DNA of 35,995 nt, taken from the NCBI GenBank assembly GCA_028869385.1, contig JAGWSR010000151.1, positions 1-35,995 on the forward strand, read 5' to 3'. The position numbers and the translations under genes were made by a program. The notes beneath the pieces were generated by a model. That model was not told the DNA's origin, did no database searches, and saw nothing but the letters and a program-made list of their open reading frames with translations. This document shows positions 6,774 through 14,411 of the stretch, in pieces. The DNA is from a bacterium (lineage in GTDB: Bacteria; Vulcanimicrobiota; Vulcanimicrobiia; Vulcanimicrobiales; Vulcanimicrobiaceae). Numbering within the stretch: the first letter of the stretch is position 1; each line of letters begins with the position of its first letter.

Positions 6774-8008
6774 GCTTGCGCCACCCGAACCGCGTCCGCC
6801 TGAGCAACGGCGGTGTCACCCCGAGCCACCCCAGTGTCACCCTGAGCCACCCCAGTGTCACCCTGAGCCGCCCCAGTGTCACCCTGAGCCTGTCGAAGGG
6901 CAGCTCGCCGCACCGCCGCCGCATCACGTGTCGCCGCGATCTTCTCCGGGGTGATGGCGGTGTCGAAGGCGCGCATGTCGGCGAGGGTAAAGCCGCAGCG
7001 CGTCGCCATCTCCTCGATCTCGATGACGCGGTCCAATTCGATGCCGCGGCCGAGCGTGTAGTTCTCGATGCGGTTCTCGAGCGCGAGCACCATCGTCTCG
7101 CTCATGCACGCGAGCGCGGTGCGCGGCGGGAGATTCAAATCGAACTCCGATCCCGGCTGACGCACGCGTTCGAAGCGCGGCGTCCCCGGCACGACCATGT
7201 TGCCGCCCTCGGTCACGAGCACGTCGGGGCGTTCGAGCGCGACGCGACGGCTCACGTCGTGCGGTAACGAGAGCTCGCACACCACCGCTCCGGTCTGCAA
7301 ATCTTCCGGCTGGATCACGTCCTGCGTGGACGAGGTCGCGGTGAGGATCAACTGCGCGCGGCGCACGGCGTCGCCGATATCGGTCGTGTACGACGACTCA
7401 CACCCGAGCGTGTCTTTGATCTCGTCGTGAAACTTCGCGAGGCGCGTGTTGTTGCGCGCGACGAGGATCACGTGCTTCACGCGTTTGGCGATCAGGCGCG
7501 CGCACGCGCTGCCGATCGAACCGGTCGCGCCCACGACCACCGCCGTCGCCTCGGCCGGATCGATCTCCATCTCGTGCGCGCCGCGAAACAGGCTCTGAAT
7601 GCCGGCGGCGATGGTAAGCGAATTGCCCGTGGTCACCGCGATCGGCGAGCGTTCGGCGATCGTCACGCCGCCGTCGCCGACGACGCCGGTGAAGGCGCCG
7701 AGCCCCGCGATCGTGGCGCCGAGTTCGACGCCGATCTCGATCGCGCGGAGGATGCGTTTGTAGACCTCTTCGCGCGGAAACTCCATCATCTGCTCGGGAA
7801 GCAATGGCGCGGTCACGAACCAGCCTTCGGTTTCGCGTCCGTCGGGCGTGCGGACGCCGGTCACGTGCACCGCGGCCCACGGCGGCATCCACTCCATGAT
7901 CTTGCGCACGATCGGCGCGCCCTTACCGGCGGCACCGGGCTCGTAGCGCGCGACGTCGTCGAGCGAGAGCGGATGGATGACGAAACAGAACTTCGGCGTG
8001 GCGGTCAC
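6770..8008 (-). CDS. Long-chain acyl-ACP reductase (AAR)-like oxidoreductase
   Basis: The 412-aa protein resembles cyanobacterial acyl-ACP reductase, which reduces acyl-ACP/CoA to a fatty aldehyde with NADPH. The Rossmann motif VVVGATGSIGSACARLIAKR lies at residues 157-176. ALACMSETMVLALEN (298-312) aligns with the AAR segment FACFAEAMLLEFE that holds the acyl-accepting cysteine, here Cys301. The N-terminal LGAFTGVVGDGG segment also matches AAR (LGGFTSII). Automatic pipelines often call relatives shikimate dehydrogenase. The GTG start overlaps the SRPBCC stop (GTGA). The last 40 or so residues are a tandem-repeat tail (ALRQAQGDTG then AQGDTGV units) encoded by a dispersed DNA repeat and absent from AAR. 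No aldehyde-deformylating oxygenase is adjacent. Acyl substrate and carrier are inferred. Confidence 0.72.
   Translation of the reverse strand: MTATPKFCFVIHPLSLDDVARYEPGAAGKGAPIVRKIMEWMPPWAAVHVTGVRTPDGRETEGWFVTAPLLPEQMMEFPREEVYKRILRAIEIGVELGATIAGLGAFTGVVGDGGVTIAERSPIAVTTGNSLTIAAGIQSLFRGAHEMEIDPAEATAVVVGATGSIGSACARLIAKRVKHVILVARNNTRLAKFHDEIKDTLGCESSYTTDIGDAVRRAQLILTATSSTQDVIQPEDLQTGAVVCELSLPHDVSRRVALERPDVLVTEGGNMVVPGTPRFERVRQPGSEFDLNLPPRTALACMSETMVLALENRIENYTLGRGIELDRVIEIEEMATRCGFTLADMRAFDTAITPEKIAATRDAAAVRRAALRQAQGDTGAAQGDTGVAQGDTGVARGDTAVAQADAVRVAQA
6797..6900 (+). repeat. Dispersed repeat R1: root plus four 21-nt units, translated
   Basis: On the plus strand, GTGTCA-containing units start at 6813, 6834, 6855 and 6876, exactly 21 bases apart, and end in the root CCTGAGCCTGTCGAAGGG (about 6883-6900). 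A decayed copy (CCTGAGCAACGGCG) lies to the left. The array is inside the acyl-reductase-like gene and is read in frame on the minus strand as seven-residue units AQGDTGV/A. Confidence 0.9.
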
Positions 8009-8442
8009 GCGCGTTCGGCCTCGGCTTTGAGCGCCGCGAGCATCATCTCGCTGTTCTCCTGCACCTTCTTGTGCAACGTCGGTCCGATCAGTTCGGCGAG
8101 CGTCGGCACGCCGAAATCGTATTCGACGCCGAGCGTCACGTGCGTCTGCCCGTCGCGCTCCTCGAAGATCCAGGCGCCCTCGAAGGTGTCGAGATCGCCG
8201 TCGAGCAGCTTGTAGTCAATGCGCAGCGCGCCGTCGTCGAAGCGATCTTCTTCGGTCCACTCGATCGGCGCCTCTTCCACGAGCGTCTTCCAGCGCGTGA
8301 TCACCCGGTCGGGGTGACGTTCGAGCACCACGACCGTCTCGACGTCCGGCATGAACTCGGGGAAGCGCTCTTGCTCTTTGGCAAGCTCGTAGACGCGAGC
8401 GGCAGGGGCCGCAACCGCGATGCGGGTTTCGACGTAGGGCAT
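8005..8442 (-). CDS. SRPBCC (START-like) domain protein
   Basis: This 145-aa protein has the SRPBCC helix-grip fold layout: MPYVETRIAVAAPAARVYEL, then KEQERFPEFMPDVETVVVLE, central strands with WKTLVEEAPIEWTEEDRFDD, and a long C-terminal helix. It is similar to polyketide cyclase/aromatase and RatA/Coq10-type proteins, which bind hydrophobic ligands. It starts seven bases after the aminotransferase stop, and its TGA overlaps the GTG of the acyl-reductase gene. In this context a lipid or acyl-chaperone role is a reasonable inference; nothing in the sequence fixes the ligand. There is no clear ribosome binding site, so coupling to the upstream gene is likely. Confidence 0.8.
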   Translation of the reverse strand: MPYVETRIAVAAPAARVYELAKEQERFPEFMPDVETVVVLERHPDRVITRWKTLVEEAPIEWTEEDRFDDGALRIDYKLLDGDLDTFEGAWIFEERDGQTHVTLGVEYDFGVPTLAELIGPTLHKKVQENSEMMLAALKAEAERA

Positions 8443-8449
8443 GATATTT

Positions 8450-9709
8450 TTACAAGCGGCCTAGCTTCTCAGCCGCGGTTGCTACCCCTGCCCGCAGGGC
8501 CCCGAGCGCCCGCTCCACCTCGGCCGCGGTGACCACGAGCGGCGGCTCCAGCCGGATCACCCGCTGCTGGTTCAGCGTCCAAGCGGCGGTGACGCCCGCC
8601 TTGAGCATCTCGGGGATGATCCAACCGCCGTAGCCCTCGCTCGTGAGCTCGGCGCCGACGAGCAGCCCGAGGCCGCGCGCCCGCGCGATCACCGAGGGAT
8701 ACTCCGCGGCGATGGCGCGCACGCCTTCGAGGAGTTGCGCGCCGCGCTCGCGCGCGTTCTCGACCAACCGATCCTCCACGAGCACCTCCATCGCGGCGAG
8801 CGCCGCCGCGCAGGCGATCTCACTGCCGCCGAAGGTTGAGGTGTGCACGAGCGGCTGCTTTGCGTAGGCGCGATTCCAGACGTCGGGACGCGCGATGAAG
8901 GCGCCGACCGGTACGATGCCGCCCGAGAGCCCTTTGGCGAGCGTCATCACGTCGGGCACGACCTCGTCGCGGTCGCAGCCGAAGAGATAGCCACAGCGCC
9001 CGAGCCCCGTCTGCACCTCGTCGGCGATGAAGAGTGCGCCCGCGCGGTCGCACGCCTCACGCACGGCGCGCAGGTAGCCCTCCGGCGGCACGTTCACGCC
9101 GCCCTCGCCCTGCACGGGCTCCACGATGAACGCCGCCGCATCGCGCAGCACGTCGTCGAGCACCGACGCGTCGCCGAACGGCACGTGCGCGACGTCGGCG
9201 AGCAACGGGCGAAACGGCGTCTGGAACGCCTCGCGACCGCTCACCGAGAGCGCGCCGTACGTCTTGCCGTGATACGCATCGTGCGTCGCGACGATCTTGG
9301 CGCGCCCCGTCGCGGCGCGCGCGAGTTTGATCGCGCCCTCGACCGCTTCGGTGCCGCTGTTGCACCAGAACGAGAGTTGCAGATCGCCCGGCGCGAGTTC
9401 GGCGAGGCGTTTGGCCGCGCGTCCGAGCACGACGTTGAACATCGTCTTGCCCGAGAGCGACATCGCCTCCATCTGTTCGCGCACCGCCGCGATCACGCGC
9501 GGATGCGAATGGCCGAGCGTGAAAACGCCGTAGCCACCGGCAAAATCGAGATACGCCTTGCCCTGCTGATCCCAAATCGTCGTGCCCTGCGCGCGCACTT
9601 CCACGGGCGAACCGGAGAGCTTCATCACGCGCGCGAGCGGCGGATTCAGATACCGCTTGTAATTCTCGAAGACTTCGCTCGCGAGATCCTGGGGATTGTT
9701 TGTCAGCAT
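8450..9709 (-). CDS. Class III PLP aminotransferase, putrescine aminotransferase-like
   Basis: The 419-aa protein is a fold-type I PLP enzyme. Hallmarks are the phosphate-binding NSGTEAVEGAIKLARA (residues 118-133), LFIADEVQTGLGRCGYLFG (226-244) and the Schiff-base lysine in MTLAKGLSGG (Lys259). The C-terminal half (HTSTFGGSEIACAAALAAME, then RVIRLEPPLVV) is closest in my memory to PatA-type putrescine/diamine aminotransferases, with acetylornithine and omega-amino acid aminotransferases as alternatives. It moves an amino group between a terminal amine and a 2-oxoacid. ATG 9709 is chosen because upstream in-frame codons run through the RNA element at 9731-9914. It is the first gene of the five-gene operon ending at 4522. 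Confidence 0.9.
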   Translation of the reverse strand: MLTNNPQDLASEVFENYKRYLNPPLARVMKLSGSPVEVRAQGTTIWDQQGKAYLDFAGGYGVFTLGHSHPRVIAAVREQMEAMSLSGKTMFNVVLGRAAKRLAELAPGDLQLSFWCNSGTEAVEGAIKLARAATGRAKIVATHDAYHGKTYGALSVSGREAFQTPFRPLLADVAHVPFGDASVLDDVLRDAAAFIVEPVQGEGGVNVPPEGYLRAVREACDRAGALFIADEVQTGLGRCGYLFGCDRDEVVPDVMTLAKGLSGGIVPVGAFIARPDVWNRAYAKQPLVHTSTFGGSEIACAAALAAMEVLVEDRLVENARERGAQLLEGVRAIAAEYPSVIARARGLGLLVGAELTSEGYGGWIIPEMLKAGVTAAWTLNQQRVIRLEPPLVVTAAEVERALGALRAGVATAAEKLGRL

Positions 9710-9730
9710 GGTTTGCGTGATCGTACCTCG

Positions 9731-9914
9731 CCTGGGGCGTCTCGATGGTGTCGACACCGAGCCTGATACCCTACGGTGCCGCGGGTTCGATTCCCGCACG
9801 CTCCAGGTGTCGCCCCTTGTGGCGGCTCGATACGGGTGATATCGTGGGAAGGTATCAGGCTCGGTGTCACTCGGGCGTCGGACGCGTTCATCGCGTCCGG
9901 CGCCTTTGTCTTTT
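9731..9914 (+). ncRNA. tRNA/tmRNA-like RNA element, copy 1
   Basis: A stem CCTGGGGCGT (9731-9740)/ACGCTCCAGG (9798-9807) closes a module with a perfect tRNA-type T arm: GCGGG (9781-9785), loop TTCGATT, CCCGC (9793-9797), joined directly to the acceptor strand as in tRNA and tmRNA. After the 5' strand comes TCGATGGTGTCGAC, reminiscent of the tmRNA D-loop GGTTTCGAC. An 18-base perfect helix joins 9753-9770 to 9851-9868, downstream of the module. A rho-independent terminator follows. There is no CCA, no anticodon arm and no tag-coding region. Copy 2 lies at 26474-26657. The strand is set by the T loop and the terminator. Only a weak TTGTCA-like box (9700-9705) hints at a promoter. Confidence 0.7.
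9875..9914 (+). terminator. Rho-independent terminator of RNA copy 1
   Basis: A 12-bp stem (9875-9886 with 9892-9903, loop TTCAT) is followed by CTTTGTCTTTT. The T-rich tract lies on the plus-strand side only, so it terminates the plus-strand RNA and not the minus-strand dusB gene, whose stop is at 9917-9919. Confidence 0.8.
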
Positions 9915-9916
9915 GC

Positions 9917-10921
9917 TTAGGCGGCTACCGCGGCGGATTCGAGGCGCGCGATGGCCGACTCGATGACGCCGATCGCTTCGGCGGCGCCGTCGATGCGCAT
10001 GATCTGCTCGCGAATGACCGCGGCGCCGGGAATGCCCTTGAGATAGAGCGCGACGTGGCGGCGCATCTGCGGCACCGCGCGCTTCTCGCCGAGCTCGTCA
10101 ACCATGCGCCGATAGTGCTCGATGCAGAAGCGCAGCCGCTCGGCGGGCGACGGCATCGGCTGCGCGTCGCGACCCTCCATGAGGTCGCGGACCTGCGAGA
10201 TCAGCCACGGATTGCCGAGCGTCGCGCGTCCGAGCATGATCGCATCGACGCCGCTCTCGCGCATGCGCTCCATCGCGACGGATGCGTCGTCGAGATCGCC
10301 GTTGCCGATCACGGGAATATCCACGTTCTGCTTGAGCCGCTTGATGTGATCCCAATTCGCGCTGCCGCGATAGAACTGACGCGCGGTACGCGCGTGCAGC
10401 GTCACGGCCCGTACGCCGACGCGTTGCGCGCGCTGCGCGACGTCCACGTACACCATCTGGTCTTCCGTCCAACCGAGGCGCATCTTCATCGTCACCGGGC
10501 AATCCACGGCCTCAACGACGGCGCGCATGATCTCCTCGCAGCGATCCACGTCGCGCAGGCAGGCCGAGCCGCCGTTGGTCTTGGTCACCTTGGGAGCCGG
10601 GCAGCCGAAATTGATGTCCACGATGTCCGCGCCGCACTCGCGCACGAGCTTGGCCGCCGCGGCCATCGTAACGGGATCGTCGCCCCAGAGCTGCGTGGCG
10701 ACCGGCTTCTCGAGCCCGTGCTGGTCGATCATCTCCATCGTGCGCTTGCTGCCGTACTTGAGCGCGTTCGAGGAGACGAACTCGGTCACCGTGAGGCCGA
10801 GTCCGAAGGGCTTGTAGAGCGCCCGCATGGTCTTATTGGTCACGCCGGACATCGGCGCGAGAACGAGGGGCGGCCAAATCTGATGTTCGCCGATCTGCAA
10901 CGGCGGCACGGTCCGGTTCAT
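9917..10921 (-). CDS. dusB: tRNA-dihydrouridine synthase (DusB-type)
   Basis: The 334-aa flavoenzyme reduces uridines in the tRNA D-loop. It has the TIM-barrel opening PPLVLAPMSGVTNKTMRALY, the substrate-binding VDINFGCPAPKVTKTNGGSA followed by the catalytic cysteine in SACLRD (Cys121), KMRLGW, LHARTARQFYRG and the phosphate-binding GNGDLDD and MLGRATLGNPWL motifs. The ATG at 10921 has GGGGGG about five bases upstream; the longer in-frame start lacks family similarity. It ends against the convergent RNA element at 9731-9914. Confidence 0.93.
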   Translation of the reverse strand: MNRTVPPLQIGEHQIWPPLVLAPMSGVTNKTMRALYKPFGLGLTVTEFVSSNALKYGSKRTMEMIDQHGLEKPVATQLWGDDPVTMAAAAKLVRECGADIVDINFGCPAPKVTKTNGGSACLRDVDRCEEIMRAVVEAVDCPVTMKMRLGWTEDQMVYVDVAQRAQRVGVRAVTLHARTARQFYRGSANWDHIKRLKQNVDIPVIGNGDLDDASVAMERMRESGVDAIMLGRATLGNPWLISQVRDLMEGRDAQPMPSPAERLRFCIEHYRRMVDELGEKRAVPQMRRHVALYLKGIPGAAVIREQIMRIDGAAEAIGVIESAIARLESAAVAA

Positions 10922-11019
10922 GGCGCCCCCCACTATACCACAAAGCCAAGAGCCCGCCCGCCCCAAAACTCCAGGCGCTGACGGGCCCCCAAGCCTCACC
11001 GAACGCTATCGGCGACGCT

Positions 11020-11091
11020 CACCGGGCGGTGCCGCAGCACCGCCCGGTGGTAACTTTAGCCCGCAAAGCTTCAGCTTTGCGAGCTAAAGTT
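11020..11091. terminator. Two consecutive strong hairpins after the lipoprotein gene
   Basis: One hairpin is a perfect 13-bp stem (11020-11032 with 11037-11049, loop CGCA). The other pairs AACTTTAGC (11052-11060) and GCAAAGC with GCTTTGC and GCTAAAGTT (ending 11091), with a 2x2 internal mismatch and a TTCA loop. The second includes the lipoprotein TAA. Neither has a good T tract on the minus strand, so termination is likely but not textbook. Confidence 0.5.
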
Positions 11092-12329
11092 TACCAATAG
11101 AAGTTGCAGTTCGCGCCGCTGCCGTTGCAGACGACGACGTCGCCGGTGTGCGGCCACGAGCTGCTCGTGTCGTCCTCGGTCCAGTCGATGCCTTGGCTCG
11201 AGGAATTGTCGTAGTAGTAGCGGCCCTGCACGTACACGTAATCGCCGACGGCGACCCACGGCCACGTGGAGGGAGGCTGGTTGGTCGAGGCCTGCGCCAT
11301 CGCATCGAGGTTCGAGACGATCTCGATGTTATAGCCCGAGGGCATCTGCACGTAGAAGTAGCCGTGCAGTCCGCTCGTCGTGGTCTTGGACGGCAGAACT
11401 TGCGTGACTTTGCCGCAGACCTGGACGAACTGATCCGCGCTGATCGAACCGGCGGCGAACGCCGACTGATCGTTCAGGAACTGTTGGTTGTTGCACGGAT
11501 AGGCCGGCGTGGCGGTCGGGGCCACGGTCGGGGTCGGCGTCGGAGCGATGGTCGGCGTGGCGGTCGGCTTCGGCGTGGGCGTCGGGCTCGAGCTCGGGCT
11601 CGCCGTCGGCTTCGGCGTCGGCGACGGGCTCGTCGTCGGCTTCGGCGTCGGCGATGCGGTCGCGGTCGGGACCGGCGTCGGCGTGGCGCCGTTCGCGCCG
11701 ATGAACACGTCGTCGACGTACTGGTAGATATATCCGCTGCTCCAACCGTTGCCGTACACGCCGAAGAACAGCCACACGGTCTGACCCGCGTACTGACTCA
11801 GGTCGAACGTCTTCTGCACCCACCCGTTGGTGGACGACGCTTCGCTGTAGAGCAGCGCGATCGTGTTGCCGTTCGAGTCGAGAAGATCGGCCTCTTGATC
11901 CGCATAGGCAACGGTATCGTTCGTGCCTTCGTACACCCAGAACGAGAGCTGTCCGTTCGTCGGAATCGTCACTTGCTGGCAGACGCCCGCGTAGCCGTTC
12001 ACCTCGGGCTTGGCGGTCGAGCCGTTGAGATCGCTGTAGGTTCCGCTATGCACGCGCGCGGTCGAGATCTTTGCGTTCACGTTGCCGCATTGCTGCCACG
12101 TCGCGAAACCGCCGCTCTCGAAACCGGGATCGCCGAGCACATTCGTCGTCATGCTCGTGACGTGCGCGCCGCTCTTCATCGCGGGCACCTTGATCCGCGC
12201 CGTCGCGGGCTTCTTCGCACCGTCGTTCGTCAACGCATGCGGTATCGTCGGCGATGACGTGGATCCACCGCTGCACGCGGCCATGGCGAGCGCGAGCAGC
12301 ACACCCGCCGCGCTAAAACGCTTAAGCAC
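11091..12329 (-). CDS. Secreted lipoprotein: jelly-roll-like domain, Pro/Thr linker, DUF3465-like OB domain
   Basis: The 412-aa protein has a lipoprotein signal ending LALAMAAC (Cys19). A domain of about residues 60-215 begins [20 protein letters not shown] and looks like a carbohydrate-binding jelly roll. Next is a long low-complexity linker of [12 protein letters not shown] repeats (about 215-275). The C-terminal domain has [38 protein letters not shown] and GIDWTEDD, matching the DUF3465 OB-fold pattern. GTG 12329 is the start because GGAGG lies six bases upstream. It stands alone and is probably anchored in the outer membrane with its domains outside the cytoplasm. Its role is unknown; DUF3465 proteins are themselves uncharacterised. 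Confidence 0.75.
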   Translation of the reverse strand: MLKRFSAAGVLLALAMAACSGGSTSSPTIPHALTNDGAKKPATARIKVPAMKSGAHVTSMTTNVLGDPGFESGGFATWQQCGNVNAKISTARVHSGTYSDLNGSTAKPEVNGYAGVCQQVTIPTNGQLSFWVYEGTNDTVAYADQEADLLDSNGNTIALLYSEASSTNGWVQKTFDLSQYAGQTVWLFFGVYGNGWSSGYIYQYVDDVFIGANGATPTPVPTATASPTPKPTTSPSPTPKPTASPSSSPTPTPKPTATPTIAPTPTPTVAPTATPAYPCNNQQFLNDQSAFAAGSISADQFVQVCGKVTQVLPSKTTTSGLHGYFYVQMPSGYNIEIVSNLDAMAQASTNQPPSTWPWVAVGDYVYVQGRYYYDNSSSQGIDWTEDDTSSSWPHTGDVVVCNGSGANCNFYW

Positions 12330-12426
12330 TCATATCCTCCAATTGCAAAAAAAGAGACTCGGAGACAACAGCATCGAGTCTAACGTGAGGATATTAAGTT
12401 GTCGTAAAGCTTACTAGATGAATTTC

Positions 12427-13215
12427 TCACATAGGTGCGGCGTCGTCACGCATCGCGCGATGAAAGAGCTGCAATCCGACGAGGCTGAGATACGGATCTA
12501 CGTCATCGATCGCCGCGCTGTGACGCGCGACGACGTCGGCGAGTCCGCCCGTGGCGACGACGCGCGCATGCGTGCCCATCTCGGCGCGCATGCGCGCCAC
12601 GATCGCTTCGGTCTGTCCGACGAATCCGAACGTGAAGCCGGCCTGCAGCGCTTCGACGGTGTTGCGACCGATCGCATGCTCGGGTGCATCGAGCGCGATC
12701 TGCGGCAGCTTCGCCGTGCGACCGACGAGTGCGTCGATCGAAATGTTGATACCCGGAGCAATAGCCACGCCGAGATACTCGCCCGCGGCCGAGATCGCGA
12801 TGAAGACCGTCGCGGTGCCGTAGCTCACGATGATGAGCGGCGTACCGTAGCGCGCCGCGCCGCCGATCGCCGCGGCGACGAGATCGGCGCCGACTTCGGC
12901 CGGACGATCGGTGAGCACCGGCATGAGGCGCTGATGCTGCGGTTCGAGAAAGCGCGGCGCGACGTTGAAGAACTTCTCGCACACGCTCTGCAGCGTGCGA
13001 TCGAGGCGCGGCACCACGCTCGCGATGACGACCGCGTCGATCTCATCCACGCGCACGCCCGCGGTCGCGAAGAGCTGCGTGAAGAACACGCCGTATTCGT
13101 CGGCGGTGCGGCGCGATTCGGTGGTCACGCGCCAGTAGTGGACGAGACGATCCACTCCATCGGTGAAGCAGCCGAGCTTCGTCTCGGTATTGCCGACGTC
13201 GATCGCGAGCAGCAT
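12427..13215 (-). CDS. coaX: Type III pantothenate kinase
   Basis: CoaX phosphorylates pantothenate, the first step of CoA synthesis. The 262-aa protein has the N-terminal phosphate loop MLLAIDVGNTETKLG, a SVVPRLDRTL segment, VGADLVAAA (usually G-A-D-R), SYGTATVFIAIS (usually D-F-G-T-A-T) and GVAIAPGINISIDALVGRTAKLP. The two departures from consensus are conservative in position, and the rest fits the family well. The ATG overlaps the coaBC stop by one base (TGATG), placing it third in panC-coaBC-coaX. This class is insensitive to CoA feedback in characterised cases. Confidence 0.92.
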   Translation of the reverse strand: MLLAIDVGNTETKLGCFTDGVDRLVHYWRVTTESRRTADEYGVFFTQLFATAGVRVDEIDAVVIASVVPRLDRTLQSVCEKFFNVAPRFLEPQHQRLMPVLTDRPAEVGADLVAAAIGGAARYGTPLIIVSYGTATVFIAISAAGEYLGVAIAPGINISIDALVGRTAKLPQIALDAPEHAIGRNTVEALQAGFTFGFVGQTEAIVARMRAEMGTHARVVATGGLADVVARHSAAIDDVDPYLSLVGLQLFHRAMRDDAAPM

Positions 13216-14411
13216 CAGCGGTTCTCCCGAAGGGCGATGAGTTCGTCGAGCAGCCGAGCGGCGAGCAGCGACTTCTCGGCGGTCCCGAGATCGCGCCGTC
13301 CGCCGGACCACAGGAGCGCGAGCGTGTTCTCCCCGGGTCCAAACCCGCGCTCGTCGCGCACGTCGTTCACGACGATGGCGTCGAGGTGTTTGCGCGCGAG
13401 CTTCTCCCGCGCGTTGGCTTCGTGGTCGTCGGTCTCGGCCGCGAACCCGACGAGGAACGTCGCGCCCTTGCGCGCGCCGAGCTCCGCGAGCACGTCGGGA
13501 TTGCGCACCATCCGCACCAGCAAATCGTCGTCGCTCTTCTTGCGCTTCGACTCGGCGCGTTCGGCCGGTCGCCAATCGGCTACCGCCGCGGTCGCGATCG
13601 TGATGTCGCTGCCGACCGCATGATCGAGGGCGAGCGCGTGCAGTTGCTCGGCCGTCGTAAAGCGCAGCGTGCGCACGCCGAAGGGCGGCTCCAACTGCGT
13701 CGGTCCGAGCAAGAGCGTCACGTCGGCGCCGCGCAGCGCGGCCTCGCGCGCGAGCGCGATTCCGGTCGCGCCGGTGGAAGCGTTGCTGACGAAACGAATC
13801 GGATCGAACGCTTCGCGCGTCGGACCGGCGGTGATCGCGACGCGCAGCCCCGCGAGCGACGTTCGCCGCGCGACGCCGAGCGCGAGCGCCTCGAAGAGCC
13901 GCTCCTCGGACGCGAGCCGTCCGACGCCGCTCTCGCGCTCGGCCAAGAACCCGCGCTCGGGCTCCACGACCTCATAGCCGCGCGCGCGCAGCGTCGTGAG
14001 ATTCTCGATCGTCGCCGGATGCTCGTACATCGCCGTGTTCATCGCGGGCGCGATCGCGACGGGCACGCGCGCGGCGAGCAACGCGGTCGTCAACAGATCG
14101 TCGGCGATGCCGTGCGCGAGCTTCGCGATCGTATTCGCGGTCGCGGGCGCAACGAGGATGGCCTGCGCCTCACGCACGAGCCGAATGTGCGGAATGCGCT
14201 CGGGCGCGTCCCAAAGCGAGGTATAGACCGGTCGCGCCGTCAGCGACGAAAACGTGAGCGGACCCACAAAGCGTTCGGCTTCGGGCGTCATGATCACGTC
14301 CACCGTCGCGCCATGCTGCACGAGCGCGCTCGTGAGGCTCGCCATCTTGTACGCGGCGATCCCTCCGCACACGCCGAGGAGGACGCGCGCGCCCTCTAAC
14401 CGTCGATCCAT
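13215..14411 (-). CDS. coaBC: Phosphopantothenoylcysteine decarboxylase / phosphopantothenate-cysteine ligase
   Basis: This bifunctional 398-aa protein carries out CoA steps 2 and 3. The CoaC flavodoxin-like half has ARVLLGVCGGIAAYKMASL and APAMNTAMYEHPATIENLTTL; the CoaB half has AGPTREAFDPIRFVSNASTG, VADWRP, MVRNPDVLAELG and LVGFAAETD. In the substrate clamp before GVGRLAS, the Leu-Ala-Cys-Gly of E. coli-type enzymes is replaced by LAERES, so the usual active-site cysteine is missing. Some other lineages also vary here. The start overlaps panC by 16 bases and the stop overlaps coaX. Confidence 0.93.
   Translation of the reverse strand: MDRRLEGARVLLGVCGGIAAYKMASLTSALVQHGATVDVIMTPEAERFVGPLTFSSLTARPVYTSLWDAPERIPHIRLVREAQAILVAPATANTIAKLAHGIADDLLTTALLAARVPVAIAPAMNTAMYEHPATIENLTTLRARGYEVVEPERGFLAERESGVGRLASEERLFEALALGVARRTSLAGLRVAITAGPTREAFDPIRFVSNASTGATGIALAREAALRGADVTLLLGPTQLEPPFGVRTLRFTTAEQLHALALDHAVGSDITIATAAVADWRPAERAESKRKKSDDDLLVRMVRNPDVLAELGARKGATFLVGFAAETDDHEANAREKLARKHLDAIVVNDVRDERGFGPGENTLALLWSGGRRDLGTAEKSLLAARLLDELIALRENR

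Noticed and set aside
9731-9807. Canonical tRNA gene
   Set aside because: The acceptor stem and T arm fit, but no 5-bp anticodon stem with a 7-base loop and no standard D stem can be formed, and the discriminator is not followed by CCA. The long helix to 9851-9868 would also be unexplained.
9731-9914. Conventional or two-piece tmRNA
   Set aside because: No tag reading frame ending in Ala-Ala, total length about 180 bases, and the order of strands (acceptor 5', helix 5', T arm, acceptor 3', helix 3') cannot be obtained by circular permutation of tmRNA. Two copies would also be unusual.
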